Shown here: piece by piece, positions 9,501 through 17,621 of the stretch | Layout of the letters: each line of letters opens with the position of its first letter | Position numbering within the stretch: position 1 is the first letter of the stretch | NCBI GenBank assembly: GCA_963817075.1 | Contig: CAWFMT010000007.1 | Span: forward strand, 124,001 to 188,000 | Source: DASPKM01 sp963817075 | Lineage (GTDB): Bacteria; Bacteroidota; Bacteroidia; Chitinophagales; Chitinophagaceae | Reading direction: 5' to 3' | Length of the DNA: 64,000 nucleotides | Notes under the pieces: generated by a model | Seen by the model: the letters and a program-made list of their open reading frames with translations, nothing else | What the model was told of the DNA's origin: nothing | The model's database searches: none | Position numbers and translations under genes: made by a program

Positions 9501-9595
9501 GATTCAGAGAATTTCAAAGCCAGCATTATAAGAATAAATGCTAATGCCAGGCCAGCAAAATAGCCGAGATAGGATTTTAAAATCGGTTGTTTCAT
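6587..9595 (-). CDS. BNR/sortilin (VPS10)-like beta-propeller protein with T9SS sorting domain (cassette gene A, copy 2)
   Basis: This 1002-residue protein has an N-terminal membrane-spanning or signal segment (residues 9-28), an acidic linker (EEGEYEEEGEG) and a conserved lead-in WTALGPKNFSGR. A long series of Asp-box/BNR-like propeller blades follows (GLWKTTTGG, GIYKSTNADN, GLYKSVDNGASW, STDKGVNWSSMS, LFKTTNGGTSFTEI, NIYLSHDGGGSWSNL). Near residue 830 a FnIII-like region (VEYSTDAVHFKRV) leads to a Por sorting domain (LYPNPTTGLFKIKLP to the end). Such proteins are exported by T9SS; ligand or substrate unknown. It shares almost its whole length with the gene at 12048. It is the first gene of the A-B pair. 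Confidence 0.88.
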   Translation of the reverse strand: MKQPILKSYLGYFAGLALAFILIMLALKFSESDHEEGEYEEEGEGIPGVMRAMDLWTEMRTYPFKTLPAQGYSRAFEFGKTLGRNSIQVNGSGMNTTTAPWTALGPKNFSGRMLCLGFHPTNANIMWAGSAGGGLWKTTTGGTGAPGGINWTYVETGYPVLAVPAIAVHPTDGNTIYIGTGEVYNNSAAAAGGTGAGHIRTFRGSYGIGILKTTDGGLNWNKVLDFSYSNLKGVADLVIDQLNPSIVYAATSDGIYRTINAGANWTLLPGLPVMAADLCYKPGSSTVLYATFGNLGTSGAGIYKSTNADNTGLPTFTQLTNGLPSGIEGKIQLGVTAFDANEVYASIGNDPVTQDPPEGLYKSVDNGASWTAMRTGTNSIISNQGWYSHDVAIDPTTDQRVYWGELNLSRSTNGGSTFSTVSNWSSWFTTAFAVGTTAEGSSNYVHADIHRIYATAANTVYMCTDGGIFRSTNMNLTTPTFIGLNGGLMTTQIYANMGMSQQDEDFMVGGLQDNEGFVYQGLPNCKKIGNLGDGFHSSVDPTNDQNCFTESYYLNAKKSTDKGVNWSSMSASAAVTLGNPPSETVCFNAPLVIAPSNSAIMYAGSCKFKKSTNYGSTWSNMNSNLVLSNASAPIIYIAVAPSNPDYVYVSVAPGGTARSRLFKTTNGGTSFTEITGSLPDRYYSYIAVDPTNVNRLVVTLSGFTPLPTESNIYLSHDGGGSWSNLGGTGTSALPEVPHNTVKFDPADRGAIYVGNDVGVFYVAGIPTSGTLASSTGAIWAAYNEGIEDAVMVSDILFTNTNPRKIRLATYGRGLWERAMAPADLPVNFRQFRVSVTNKGNQLDWVVAAQMNVGRYEVEYSTDAVHFKRVTILPSKSGTGLINYSYLHEIKNLVTGYYRIKSVDLDESYKYSSVEEVRADKQLLTLSLYPNPTTGLFKIKLPDVVTGIMNIKIYNDQGKLLMMQPVKQQGGEWPVDISRLAAGSYQVICEDQKLRYVSTVLKR

Positions 9596-10059
9596 AGTCA
9601 GTGTTTCCTGGTTCTTGTTGAGATTATCTATTCAGTCGTATATATTTAATATTATTTTTCAGGTACCTACAAATTGTAGTGACCTAAACAAAATACTATT
9701 GGAAAAATTTAAGTTTTGTGAACTTATTAAACCAGACAGGTGACTGTAGTGAGCGAAGGAAAATGAATGATCAGCAGTTTGAATTATGCAAACATTGCTA
9801 ATGCTCTGAGTCATTGAAGTTGGCTTCATAAGTGTTGGATTCACTTGAATTCTAAGGATCGGATTTTGATCTTAATAAACCTATCTAAAGGTTTCTACCT
9901 ATACAACGTCTAGGTACGTTCCCTTAGTATGATATGTGGTTCTCCTTAATTGCCTAAGTGCTTTCAGGTAGAAAAATAAGGGGTTTTTCTAAGTGCGTTA
10001 GGAATTCTACGTAGAAAAAATCACATGTCTTGAAGTGGGAATTGAATTAGGGAGGCTCG
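9596..10059. other. Non-coding upstream region of cassette copy 2
   Basis: No gene was seen. This AT-rich stretch should hold the promoter of the A2 gene. Between 9880 and 10015 it has repeated short words (taggta, ggtagaaaaa, ctaagtgc, gttag, ctacgtagaaaaa); ctaagtgc recurs upstream of copy 1 at 15432. No TAnnTTTG box could be assigned confidently. Confidence 0.4.
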
Positions 10060-10340
10060 ATGAATTGTTGATTGGTTGATTGGTTGAGTTGTTGAATGGT
10101 TGAGTTGTTGAATAGTAGGAAATGGTTTGGGCAGGGGACTCGTTCTTCTTGAATTTGTTTGACCTTGATTTCGTTCAGTTCTTAATTCGTTCGATCTCGG
10201 CTTCGCTCGATCTGGATTTCGTCCAATCGGTATTTCGTTCGATCTCGACTTCGCTCGATCTTCACAAGGATAATCCTTCGACTTCGCTCAGGATCAGATC
10301 TTGACTTCGCTCAGGATCAGATCTTGACTTCGCTCAGGAT
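10060..10340. repeat. Block of short repeated words (TTGATTGG, TTCGCTCGATC, GACTTCGCTCAGGATCAGATCTT)
   Basis: The left part repeats ttgattggttga / gagttgttgaatggt. The middle repeats ttcgttcgatctcg / cttcgctcgatct. The right part holds three copies of cttcgctcaggatcagatctt or a close variant. The last word is the TTCGACTTCGCTCAGG type, also present inverted near 43257. An ORF across the region translates the repeats only and is not a gene. Confidence 0.8.
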
Positions 10341-10341
10341 T

Positions 10342-10373
10342 AAAAAAAAGCCCCGGCATAGACATGCCCGGGC
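10342..10373 (-). terminator. Intrinsic terminator of T9SS gene B1
   Basis: Minus-strand gcccgggcatgtctatgccggggc forms a stem with a small loop, followed by ttttttttaa. It is nearly identical to the terminator after the paralogue at 4891, so the duplication includes the terminator. Confidence 0.75.
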
Positions 10374-10398
10374 TAACTTACTGCTATGATTGAAAAAA

Positions 10399-11988
10399 TT
10401 ATTTCTTCATGATCTTCTCACGCAACACTTCATCCTCAACTGAAAATTCAGCCATATAAATTCCTGGAGAAAGTCCGGACAAGCCATCCGCGTACAGATT
10501 ATTTAATCCTGCTTGTCCTTTGAACATCCTCTGGTGAACCATCCGTCCATTTTGATCGCTCAATTTTAATTGGATTATTCCCGCAGACTTAAGCTGAATC
10601 TTAAAATTAAAATCATTGATAAATGGATTGGGGTTAGGGCCAGCAACAAAACTGAACTTAGAACTAATATTCAGGTTCACCACATTGCTATAGAATCTCC
10701 AGGTTGACGAATTCATCACCTCACGAATACGATAGAATTTATTTTTTGCACCTCCGTTTATTATGTCTTTATATGTATAGATAGTATTTCCGGCAATTGC
10801 CGGAATTGTTGCGATGGTTTCAAAATTACTTCCATCATCACTCCTTTGCACTTCAAAATAAACTACGTCATCAGAATTGATCTCCCATCTGAGATTGCCG
10901 TTACCTGCGGCATATGTTCCCGACAATAGAAGTTTATTTGAAGCAAGAATTGTGGCTGGAAAATAACAGGAAGCCAGGTCACCAATTGATTTATTAACTG
11001 GTATGGGTGCAAACCCCCCAATCTGATTAGCAGAGCCAGGGATTGCAGATTTGTATAGTTCCGAGTTGAATGCTCCTCCCGGATCATTGTTAGAAGTAAA
11101 CCTCTTAACTGATAAATACATACTGCCTGCCGCATCCAATGCAATTCCGCTTACACCTGTACTGTCAATAATATTAAAGTCAGCAATAAAAGTCATAGGG
11201 ATTGTTCCCACTCCTGCCACTGCCGGAATATCAGTTGAATTTATCCTGTAGAGTCGTGCATCAGTATACTTTCCCATTCCACCGATATTTTCATATGCCG
11301 CACTAAGAAAATATAAATTACCCCCATTATCGAAGGCTATATCTCCATTGTAAATTTTCCATTTGTAGGTATTTCCTGTTGCAGGCAAATATCCAAGTGT
11401 TATTACACTGGCGTTTGCACAACCTGCAGATGGTGATGCACCGCAGGTAGAAAACCTGATCAATGGGTTAAAGGTGGAAGCAGTTGAATTTGAGTCACGC
11501 TGAACTCCGATAGCATATCCATAACCATTGGGCGAAATGGCCAACTTCACAAAGTGATAGCTGTCCATCCCTGAGGTAGTAGCGATAACAGTACCCGTTG
11601 CTGTTGGAGCCATCGGATCAATTGATATAATATCCTTAGGCTGAGAGCCGGACATCTGCGTCATAATGTAAAACCTGTTGGTGATTACATCAACTCCCAT
11701 AGCTGCGGATCCATATATATATGAACTCGAGGAGTTCAACCTTCTCCGGATCCAATATCTCCTTACTCCCATCAGGTTGCCAATAGCACCTGTGGTATAA
11801 TTTATTGGACGAATCTCCAAACTGTCTGATGTACTGGAGGCATTTGAAAACACTCCATACATCACTGTACCTGAAATACAATCAGGCAACTGTGCACGGG
11901 AAGTGTTTGAGGCGACAAACAGTCCGATGATCAACGTAATCATCGTGGTTAGCCACTTCCAGTGAGAGAACGGAAGTAGTTGTTTCAT
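10399..11988 (-). CDS. Secreted T9SS type A sorting domain protein (cassette gene B, copy 1)
   Basis: A 529-residue paralogue of the gene at 4891, with the same signal peptide start (MKQLLPFSHWKWLTTM) and the same ~350-residue cargo region (VRRYWIRRRLNSSSSYIYGS, TYKWKIYNGDIAFDNGGNLY). It ends in a diverged FnIII-like segment and Por sorting domain (FVAGPNPNPFINDFNFKI ... GIYMAEFSVEDEVLREKIMK). The ATG at 11988 is chosen because it matches the paralogue exactly; an open frame upstream overlaps the end of the A1 gene and looks spurious. It follows A1 by 59 bp, presumably co-transcribed. Function unknown beyond T9SS export. Confidence 0.88.
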   Translation of the reverse strand: MKQLLPFSHWKWLTTMITLIIGLFVASNTSRAQLPDCISGTVMYGVFSNASSTSDSLEIRPINYTTGAIGNLMGVRRYWIRRRLNSSSSYIYGSAAMGVDVITNRFYIMTQMSGSQPKDIISIDPMAPTATGTVIATTSGMDSYHFVKLAISPNGYGYAIGVQRDSNSTASTFNPLIRFSTCGASPSAGCANASVITLGYLPATGNTYKWKIYNGDIAFDNGGNLYFLSAAYENIGGMGKYTDARLYRINSTDIPAVAGVGTIPMTFIADFNIIDSTGVSGIALDAAGSMYLSVKRFTSNNDPGGAFNSELYKSAIPGSANQIGGFAPIPVNKSIGDLASCYFPATILASNKLLLSGTYAAGNGNLRWEINSDDVVYFEVQRSDDGSNFETIATIPAIAGNTIYTYKDIINGGAKNKFYRIREVMNSSTWRFYSNVVNLNISSKFSFVAGPNPNPFINDFNFKIQLKSAGIIQLKLSDQNGRMVHQRMFKGQAGLNNLYADGLSGLSPGIYMAEFSVEDEVLREKIMKK

Positions 11989-12047
11989 GGTTTTAGAATT
12001 ATCGATGAACTTATAGTTTTTGGGTTTCATAAGAATTGGTTTAGGTC

Positions 12048-15000
12048 TTATCTCTTCATTATACTTGATACATATCTTGATTTCTGATCTTCGCATACTA
12101 CCTGATAGTTGCCTGCTGCAAGCCTGCTGATATCAACCGGCCATTCGCCTCCTTGCTGCTTCACAGGCTGCACCATCAACAATCGACCCTGTGTATTATA
12201 GATCTTCAGGCTCATCTCTCCATCAACTCTGGCTGGCACGCGAATCCGGAATACACCTGTAGTTGGGTTTGGATAAACTATTAGGTTCATCTGCGTCTTG
12301 TTGGCGCGCACCTCTTCCACTGTCGAATATTTATAGCTCTCATCCAGATCCACCGTCTTGATACGGTAGTAACCATTCACTTCATTTTTTATCTCATGTA
12401 AATAATTATAGCTTATCAGACCAGTTCCTGATTTGGATGGCAGTATTGTCACTCTCTTGAAGTGAACAGCATCCGTGCTGTACTCAACTTCATACCGGCC
12501 CACATTCACCTGCGATGCCACTACCCATTCCAATTGATTGCCTCTTGTAGTAGCTGTTGCCCGGAACTGTTTGAACACTACCGGAAGATCTGCTGGAGCC
12601 AGGGCTCTTTCCCATAATCCTCTTCCATAGGTGGTCATTCTTATAATGCGTGGAGTAGTATTGGTAAAAACGATATCGCTAACCATCACCGCATCCTCAA
12701 TGCCTTCATTATAGGCTGCCCAGATTGCACCTGTAGTTGAGGTTAGTGTTCCTGAAGTCGGAATACCTGCAACATAGAATACTCCTACATCATTACCCAC
12801 ATACAATGCTCCCCTATCATTGGGATCAAACTTTACCGTGTTGTGTGGAACTTCAGGCAATGCACTAACGCCCGTGCCACCAAGGTTGCTCCAGCTACTG
12901 CCTCCATCATGGCTCAAGTAAATATTTGATTCTGTTGGAAGCGGTGTGAAACCTGATAAGGTTACTGCCAAACGATTTACATCCGTAGGATCAACTGCGA
13001 TATAAGAATAATACCGGTCAGGTAGACTTCCAGTTATTTCTGTAAAGGATGTGCCACCATTTGTTGTTTTGTACAACTTGCTGCGTGCACCTCCGCCCGG
13101 AGCTACCGATACATATACATAATTTGGGTTGGTGGGCGCTACAGCTATATAGATGATCGGAGCTGAAGCATTGCTCAACACCGTATTGGAATTCATATTA
13201 CTCCACGAACCACCATTATTTGTTGACTTCTTGAATTTGCAAGAGCCAGCATACATAATTGCACTGTTAGATGGTGCAATCACAAGTGGTGCATTGAAAC
13301 AAACCGTCTCTGATGGCGGATTGCCCAGGTTCACCGCAGCACTTGCACTCATCGAACTCCAGTTGACTCCTTTGTCAGTAGATTTTTTCGCGTTCAGATA
13401 ATAGGATTCTGTAAAACAGATTTGATCATTAGTGGGATCAACACTAGAGTGAAACCCATCACCCAAACCTCCAACCTTACGACAGTTGGGTGATCCTTCA
13501 TACACAAAACCTTCATTATCCTGCAACCCTCCTACCATAAAATCTTCATCCTGCTGCGATATCCCGACATTAGCATATATCTGAGTTGTCATCAGGCCAC
13601 CATTGAGAGCTGTATATGCGATAGTGCCCGTACCTGTATTCCAGATTCCTTTAAATATTCCGCCATCGGTGCACATGAAAACAGTATTGGCAGCAGTTGC
13701 ATAGATCCTATGAATATCTGCATGTACGTAATTAGAGCTTCCTTCTGAAGTTGTACCTACTGCAAAAGCAGAAGTAAACCAACTACTCCAATTTGAAATT
13801 TTTGTAAAATTTGATGTCCCTCCACTCGCATGTCTGTAAAGGTCAAGTTCACCCCAAAACAGAACATTAGCATTGGTTGGATCTGCAGCTACGTCATGTG
13901 AATACCATCCCTGGTTGCCAATTATATTTGAAGCGCCGGGTTGTGACCAGCTACTGCCTTCATTTGTTGAAACCCAGAGTCCCTCCGGATCACCAGTAAC
14001 ATTAGGATCTGCTCCTATACTTGCATAGATCTTACTTGTATTAGCCGGACTAATTGCTAGTTGGATCTTGCCGCTTTTTACAACTGGAAGACCGATTGAT
14101 AAAATATTGAATGTTGGAGCACCAGTGTTGTCAGCATTGATGCACTTATAAATTCCAGCTCCGGTTGTTGCAAAATTCCCGCAGGTTGCATAAAGCACTG
14201 TTGAACTTCCCGGCTTATATATAAGATCCATCGCCATTGGAACATTCAGGACTAAGCTCCATGTGGCGCCTGCATTAATTGTTCTGTATACACCATCACT
14301 TGTTGCCGCATATACGATGGATGGATTTGCCTGATCGATCACCAGGTCTGCAACTCCTTTCATGTTTGAATAAGAAAAATCCAATACCTGGTCCCAGGTA
14401 GTTCCTCCATTAGTAGATTTTAAAATGCCGATTCCATAAGATCCGCGATAAGTCCTGATATGACCAGCACCAGCAGCGCCTGCGGCGGCTGCTGAATTAT
14501 TATATACTTCACCTGTTCCTATATATATGGTATTGCCATCTGTTGGATGTACTGCAATTGCAGGAACTCCTAATACAGGATAACCTGTTTCAACATAGGT
14601 CCAGTTGATTCCACCTGGTGCGCCTGTTCCTCCTGTTGTTGTCTTCCACAATCCTCCACTTGCAGATCCTGCCCACATAATATTAGCGTTCGTTGGATGA
14701 AAGCCCAGACTTAAAATCCTACCGGAAAAATTTTTCGGTCCCAATGCAGTCCATGGAGCAGTGGTTGTATTCATTCCACTTCCATTTACCTGAATGCTGT
14801 TGCGACCAAGTGTTTTACCAAATTCAAATGCACGGGAATAACCTTGCGCAGGAAGTGTCTTGAATGGGTAGGTACGCATCTCACTCCAAAGGTCCATCGC
14901 CCTCATGATGCCAGGGGTACCTTCACCTTCTTCTTCATACTCACCTTCTTCCTCTGAATGGGATTCTGAACGGACTATATATATAACAGATAGAACTGCT

Positions 15001-15056
15001 ATTAGTGAAATAACAAGGAGTCGGATCTTAAACCGTATGGTTAGTACGCTTTTCAT
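12048..15056 (-). CDS. BNR/sortilin (VPS10)-like beta-propeller protein with T9SS sorting domain (cassette gene A, copy 1)
   Basis: A 1002-residue paralogue of the gene at 6587, equal in length. The N-terminal hydrophobic segment is different in sequence (IRLLVISLIAVLSVIYIV), but from the acidic EEEGEYEEEGEGTPGIMRAM onward the proteins run in parallel: WTALGPKNFSGR, then Asp-box blades (GIYKCINADN, GLWVSTNEGSSW, KLYKTTNGGTSFTEI, NIYLSHDGGSSWSNL), FnIII-like region, and the sorting domain from VYPNPTTGVFRIRVP. The middle of the propeller (about residues 290-470) differs most between copies, which may mark the ligand-contacting blades. Exported to the surface by T9SS; target unknown. Confidence 0.88.
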   Translation of the reverse strand: MKSVLTIRFKIRLLVISLIAVLSVIYIVRSESHSEEEGEYEEEGEGTPGIMRAMDLWSEMRTYPFKTLPAQGYSRAFEFGKTLGRNSIQVNGSGMNTTTAPWTALGPKNFSGRILSLGFHPTNANIMWAGSASGGLWKTTTGGTGAPGGINWTYVETGYPVLGVPAIAVHPTDGNTIYIGTGEVYNNSAAAAGAAGAGHIRTYRGSYGIGILKSTNGGTTWDQVLDFSYSNMKGVADLVIDQANPSIVYAATSDGVYRTINAGATWSLVLNVPMAMDLIYKPGSSTVLYATCGNFATTGAGIYKCINADNTGAPTFNILSIGLPVVKSGKIQLAISPANTSKIYASIGADPNVTGDPEGLWVSTNEGSSWSQPGASNIIGNQGWYSHDVAADPTNANVLFWGELDLYRHASGGTSNFTKISNWSSWFTSAFAVGTTSEGSSNYVHADIHRIYATAANTVFMCTDGGIFKGIWNTGTGTIAYTALNGGLMTTQIYANVGISQQDEDFMVGGLQDNEGFVYEGSPNCRKVGGLGDGFHSSVDPTNDQICFTESYYLNAKKSTDKGVNWSSMSASAAVNLGNPPSETVCFNAPLVIAPSNSAIMYAGSCKFKKSTNNGGSWSNMNSNTVLSNASAPIIYIAVAPTNPNYVYVSVAPGGGARSKLYKTTNGGTSFTEITGSLPDRYYSYIAVDPTDVNRLAVTLSGFTPLPTESNIYLSHDGGSSWSNLGGTGVSALPEVPHNTVKFDPNDRGALYVGNDVGVFYVAGIPTSGTLTSTTGAIWAAYNEGIEDAVMVSDIVFTNTTPRIIRMTTYGRGLWERALAPADLPVVFKQFRATATTRGNQLEWVVASQVNVGRYEVEYSTDAVHFKRVTILPSKSGTGLISYNYLHEIKNEVNGYYRIKTVDLDESYKYSTVEEVRANKTQMNLIVYPNPTTGVFRIRVPARVDGEMSLKIYNTQGRLLMVQPVKQQGGEWPVDISRLAAGNYQVVCEDQKSRYVSSIMKR

Positions 15057-15612
15057 GAGTAGGTCTGGGTTTCAGTAGGAATCGAATTTTACTTTATAAC
15101 TAATTTTTCAATTTCTTGAATTCATTAAATAATAGAATCGACAACTCGAAAAACTTCAAGCACGATGACAAAAATTAAAACCCGAAAATCCTGAATGAGA
15201 AATTCTCAGCTTGCTGGTACTCTTAAGTTGTTGTTGTGAAAAAGGAAATAGATTGTAAAAAGAAAGCTGAAGAAGTTTTCCTTTAAGCTGATTGTACGAC
15301 GAAAAATTAACAACAACTGATGTTGCTTTCATAGAAATGGATTCAGGGTTTGTTTTCTAAGGTTCGATTCTAAATCCAAAAATAAAACAATCAATTGCTA
15401 ATAAAAATACAGGTTAACATATAAATTTATCCTAAGTGCAAATACTTAGAAGTCAACATTCAAATCCAAAAAAAAATGATAATCCCAACGATTGAATCAT
15501 TCCATTCATCGATCAACGATCATCGATGAACGATCAACAATCAATGATCGTCGAACAGTGATCCAGCCCATAAAATCATTTAGTCGTATTTTAGGCCCCT
15601 CAAAACGAATGC
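15057..15612. other. Intergenic region between divergent A1 and pdxA, with two inverted repeats
   Basis: No gene was found. It must hold promoters for both directions. An inverted repeat ctaagt-N6-acttag lies at 15432-15449. A second, ttcatcgat-N8-atcgatgaa at 15505-15530, lies within a run of gatcaacgatcatcgatgaacg-type words. The rest is AT-rich without recognisable structure. Confidence 0.5.
15432..15449. promoter_or_regulatory. Operator-like palindrome ctaagt-N6-acttag
   Basis: Two perfect 6-bp arms separated by gcaaat. The half-site word ctaagtgc also occurs twice near 9950-9995, upstream of the paralogous A2 gene. A binding site for a dimeric regulator is possible, but no regulator is identified. 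Confidence 0.3.
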
Positions 15613-16716
15613 ATGCAAACTGCTCCTAATAAACCGGTAATTGGAATTTCTGTTGGCGATTTAAATGGTGTGGGTACCGAGATAATCATCAAAACCCTGG
15701 GCGATCATCGCCTAATGGAGCTATTTACACCAATAATATTTGCATCCAATAAAGTCATCAATTTTTATCGCAAAGCTGTTCCTGAAATTAACTTTAACTA
15801 TCAGAGTATCAAGGACTTTACGCGAATCAGCCACAAGCAGATCAATGTTTTCAATTGCTGGGAGGAAGAGGTTCAGATTAACCCTGGAATCTTAAATGAT
15901 ATAGGTGGCAAATATGCAATTCGATCACTGCTTCCAGCTGTGGCAGCCTTAAAGGAAGGTAAGATCCAGGGATTGGTTACCTGTCCAATTCATAAGAAAA
16001 ACACTGAAGGAAATGAATTCCCATATACAGGGCATACACCTTATTTAAAGGCCGTATATGGTGCCAGGGACGTAGTAATGTTAATGGTAGCGGGAGATTT
16101 TCGGGTTGGTTTGGTAACAGAACATGTTGCACTCAAGGACGTAGTGCAGTACATCGCAAAAGAAACAATTCTTAGTAAGCTTTCCCTTATTCGTGATTCT
16201 CTTGTGAGAGATTTTGGAATCGAAAAACCGCGGATTGCAGTATTGGGATTAAATCCACATGCAGGAGATGAAGGCTTGATAGGAAAAGAAGAACTGGAAA
16301 TTATTAAGCCCGCAATTAGCGATGCCAAGAATAATAATATTCTTGCATTCGGCCCTTATAGTGCTGATGCATTCTTTGCGCGACAGCACCATACCAAATT
16401 TAACGCTGTCCTTGCAATGTATCATGACCAGGGATTGATTCCATTTAAGTCACTTGCCTCTGGTGAAGGAGTAAATTTCACTGGCGGACTTCCAGGCGTC
16501 CGAACATCACCAGATCACGGAACTGCATTTGACATTGCGGGAAAAAATCAGGCAGACCCTTCATCATTCCTCTCCTCTATATTTACCTGTTTAGATATTG
16601 TCAACCAACGGCAGCAGTATGATGAAAACCGAAAAAATCCTCTCAAGAAAATGACATCGGTTGTACTTGCCAATGCAGAGGATGAGAAGATCGAAGAAGC
16701 GGATTCAGGAACTTAA
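15613..16716 (+). CDS. pdxA: 4-hydroxythreonine-4-phosphate dehydrogenase PdxA
   Basis: PdxA oxidises 4-phosphohydroxy-L-threonine in the DXP-dependent pathway to pyridoxal phosphate. The 367-residue protein begins PVIGISVGDLNGVGTEI. The three metal-binding histidines are visible in EFPYTGHTPYL, LGLNPHAGDEG and AMYHDQGLIPFK. TSPDHGTAFDIAGK near the C-terminus is also conserved. The start ATG at 15613 is preferred over an out-of-frame ATG at 15609. The last ~25 residues are a variable charged tail. No other pdx gene is adjacent. Confidence 0.95.
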   Translation: MQTAPNKPVIGISVGDLNGVGTEIIIKTLGDHRLMELFTPIIFASNKVINFYRKAVPEINFNYQSIKDFTRISHKQINVFNCWEEEVQINPGILNDIGGKYAIRSLLPAVAALKEGKIQGLVTCPIHKKNTEGNEFPYTGHTPYLKAVYGARDVVMLMVAGDFRVGLVTEHVALKDVVQYIAKETILSKLSLIRDSLVRDFGIEKPRIAVLGLNPHAGDEGLIGKEELEIIKPAISDAKNNNILAFGPYSADAFFARQHHTKFNAVLAMYHDQGLIPFKSLASGEGVNFTGGLPGVRTSPDHGTAFDIAGKNQADPSSFLSSIFTCLDIVNQRQQYDENRKNPLKKMTSVVLANAEDEKIEEADSGT

Positions 16717-16790
16717 CCGCCAAGACGCAATGACGCGAAGCTACGCAAGGACCTCTGGCGAAACCTTGCGCCCTGGCGTCTTTGCGGATA
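16714..16790. repeat. Hairpin-forming intergenic repeat of the TTAACCGCCAAGACGC type
   Basis: The sequence begins ttaaccgccaagacgcaatg and ends ggcgtctttgcgg: the outer arms ccgccaagacgc and gcgtctttgcgg are nearly complementary. Internal words (gcgaagctacgcaagg / aaccttgcgcc) also pair. The same family is seen at 42812, 45590 and 60645. It starts immediately at the pdxA stop codon. Confidence 0.75.
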
Positions 16791-16828
16791 TGTTTTGGGT
16801 TTGTGACGAAGAAGTTGAATGTTTGTGC

Positions 16829-16919
16829 TCGTGAGTCGTGAATCGTGAGTCGTGAGTGATGAGATTCGCCTAACTTCTCTAACTTCTGACTACTGTCTTC
16901 TGACCTCAGACTTCGCACT
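16829..16919. repeat. Composite intergenic repeat (CGTGAGTCGTGAATCGTGAGT followed by CGCCTAACTTCT... words)
   Basis: Tandem cgtgagt/cgtgaat words are followed by cgcctaacttct, taacttctgactactg, and ttctgacctcag. The same modules in the same order occur at 44428-44520. The element touches the stop codon of the LolA-like gene at 16920. Confidence 0.75.
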
Positions 16920-17621
16920 TCATTTAAAGACCTTCTCATCCACTCCTTTATTAATTCTGTACGAAGAATAAGTAACCTGTACCCTTCCCTTTGAATTTTT
17001 AAGCTGAGCAGGTCCAGGTTTTTCCTCCTCATCATAATCGAAGGTGACACCTTTTGGAAGCTTATAATCTTTTGTATTGAAACTGAAGATGACCACATCT
17101 GGCAGACCCCAATTGCTGTAATTTCCATATGTAAATTCCATTTCATAGCTGCCGTTCTCCTTAGTAGTTGTGCTTGTTTTGAGAATCAGGTTTCTGATCG
17201 GGTCAATATAAAGGGTGGATAAAACCACCTCCGCCTTTTCATCAAGAGGGAGAAGTTTAACCACTCTGGTTTGAATTCCATTCAGCGTAGTAGATCCTGC
17301 ATCAACAGCCGCAAAATTTTCATCCTTCAATAGAGAGCTAAGGTTTATACTTATTCCTCCTTTAGGAACCAGTGAAATTCCTTTCTCCTGATGAATTCTG
17401 AATTTGTCTGGAAATTTATAAAAAACTGAAATTTTAGAATCGGGCACCTGGAGAAATGGAACATTCAGCTTCATGATTCCATCGGCTGCATAATCCTTAA
17501 CAACATTTAGTTTGTCCTTGACAGCCTTCAAAAGGGTATTTACTTCCTGCGAATGAACCCGGGAGTTTATTGTTATGGAATAAAAAAACAGTAGAAAAAA
17601 ATATTTCAAAAGTTTACTCAT
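16920..17621 (-). CDS. LolA-like outer-membrane lipoprotein-sorting domain protein
   Basis: A 233-residue exported protein with a signal peptide (KYFFLLFFYSITINSRVHSQ) and a beta-rich body reminiscent of the LolA/LolB fold. An amphipathic start (VNTLLKAVKDKLNVVKDYAA) is followed by strands such as SVFYKFPDKFRIHQE and NGIQTRVVKLLPLDEK. Its ATG overlaps the stop of the upstream permease by one base, so it is translationally coupled to the ABC exporter genes. A periplasmic role in handling lipoproteins or lipids moved by that transporter is inferred. Not the canonical lolA. Confidence 0.7.
   Translation of the reverse strand: MSKLLKYFFLLFFYSITINSRVHSQEVNTLLKAVKDKLNVVKDYAADGIMKLNVPFLQVPDSKISVFYKFPDKFRIHQEKGISLVPKGGISINLSSLLKDENFAAVDAGSTTLNGIQTRVVKLLPLDEKAEVVLSTLYIDPIRNLILKTSTTTKENGSYEMEFTYGNYSNWGLPDVVIFSFNTKDYKLPKGVTFDYDEEEKPGPAQLKNSKGRVQVTYSSYRINKGVDEKVFK

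Noticed and set aside
10122..10304. 60-codon ORF on the plus strand
   Set aside because: It translates the tandem TTCGATCTCG words into a repetitive peptide; no start context or conserved features. Treated as repeat DNA.
10060..10340. Possible CRISPR array
   Set aside because: Word lengths vary, there are no constant-length unique spacers and no cas genes occur in the window.
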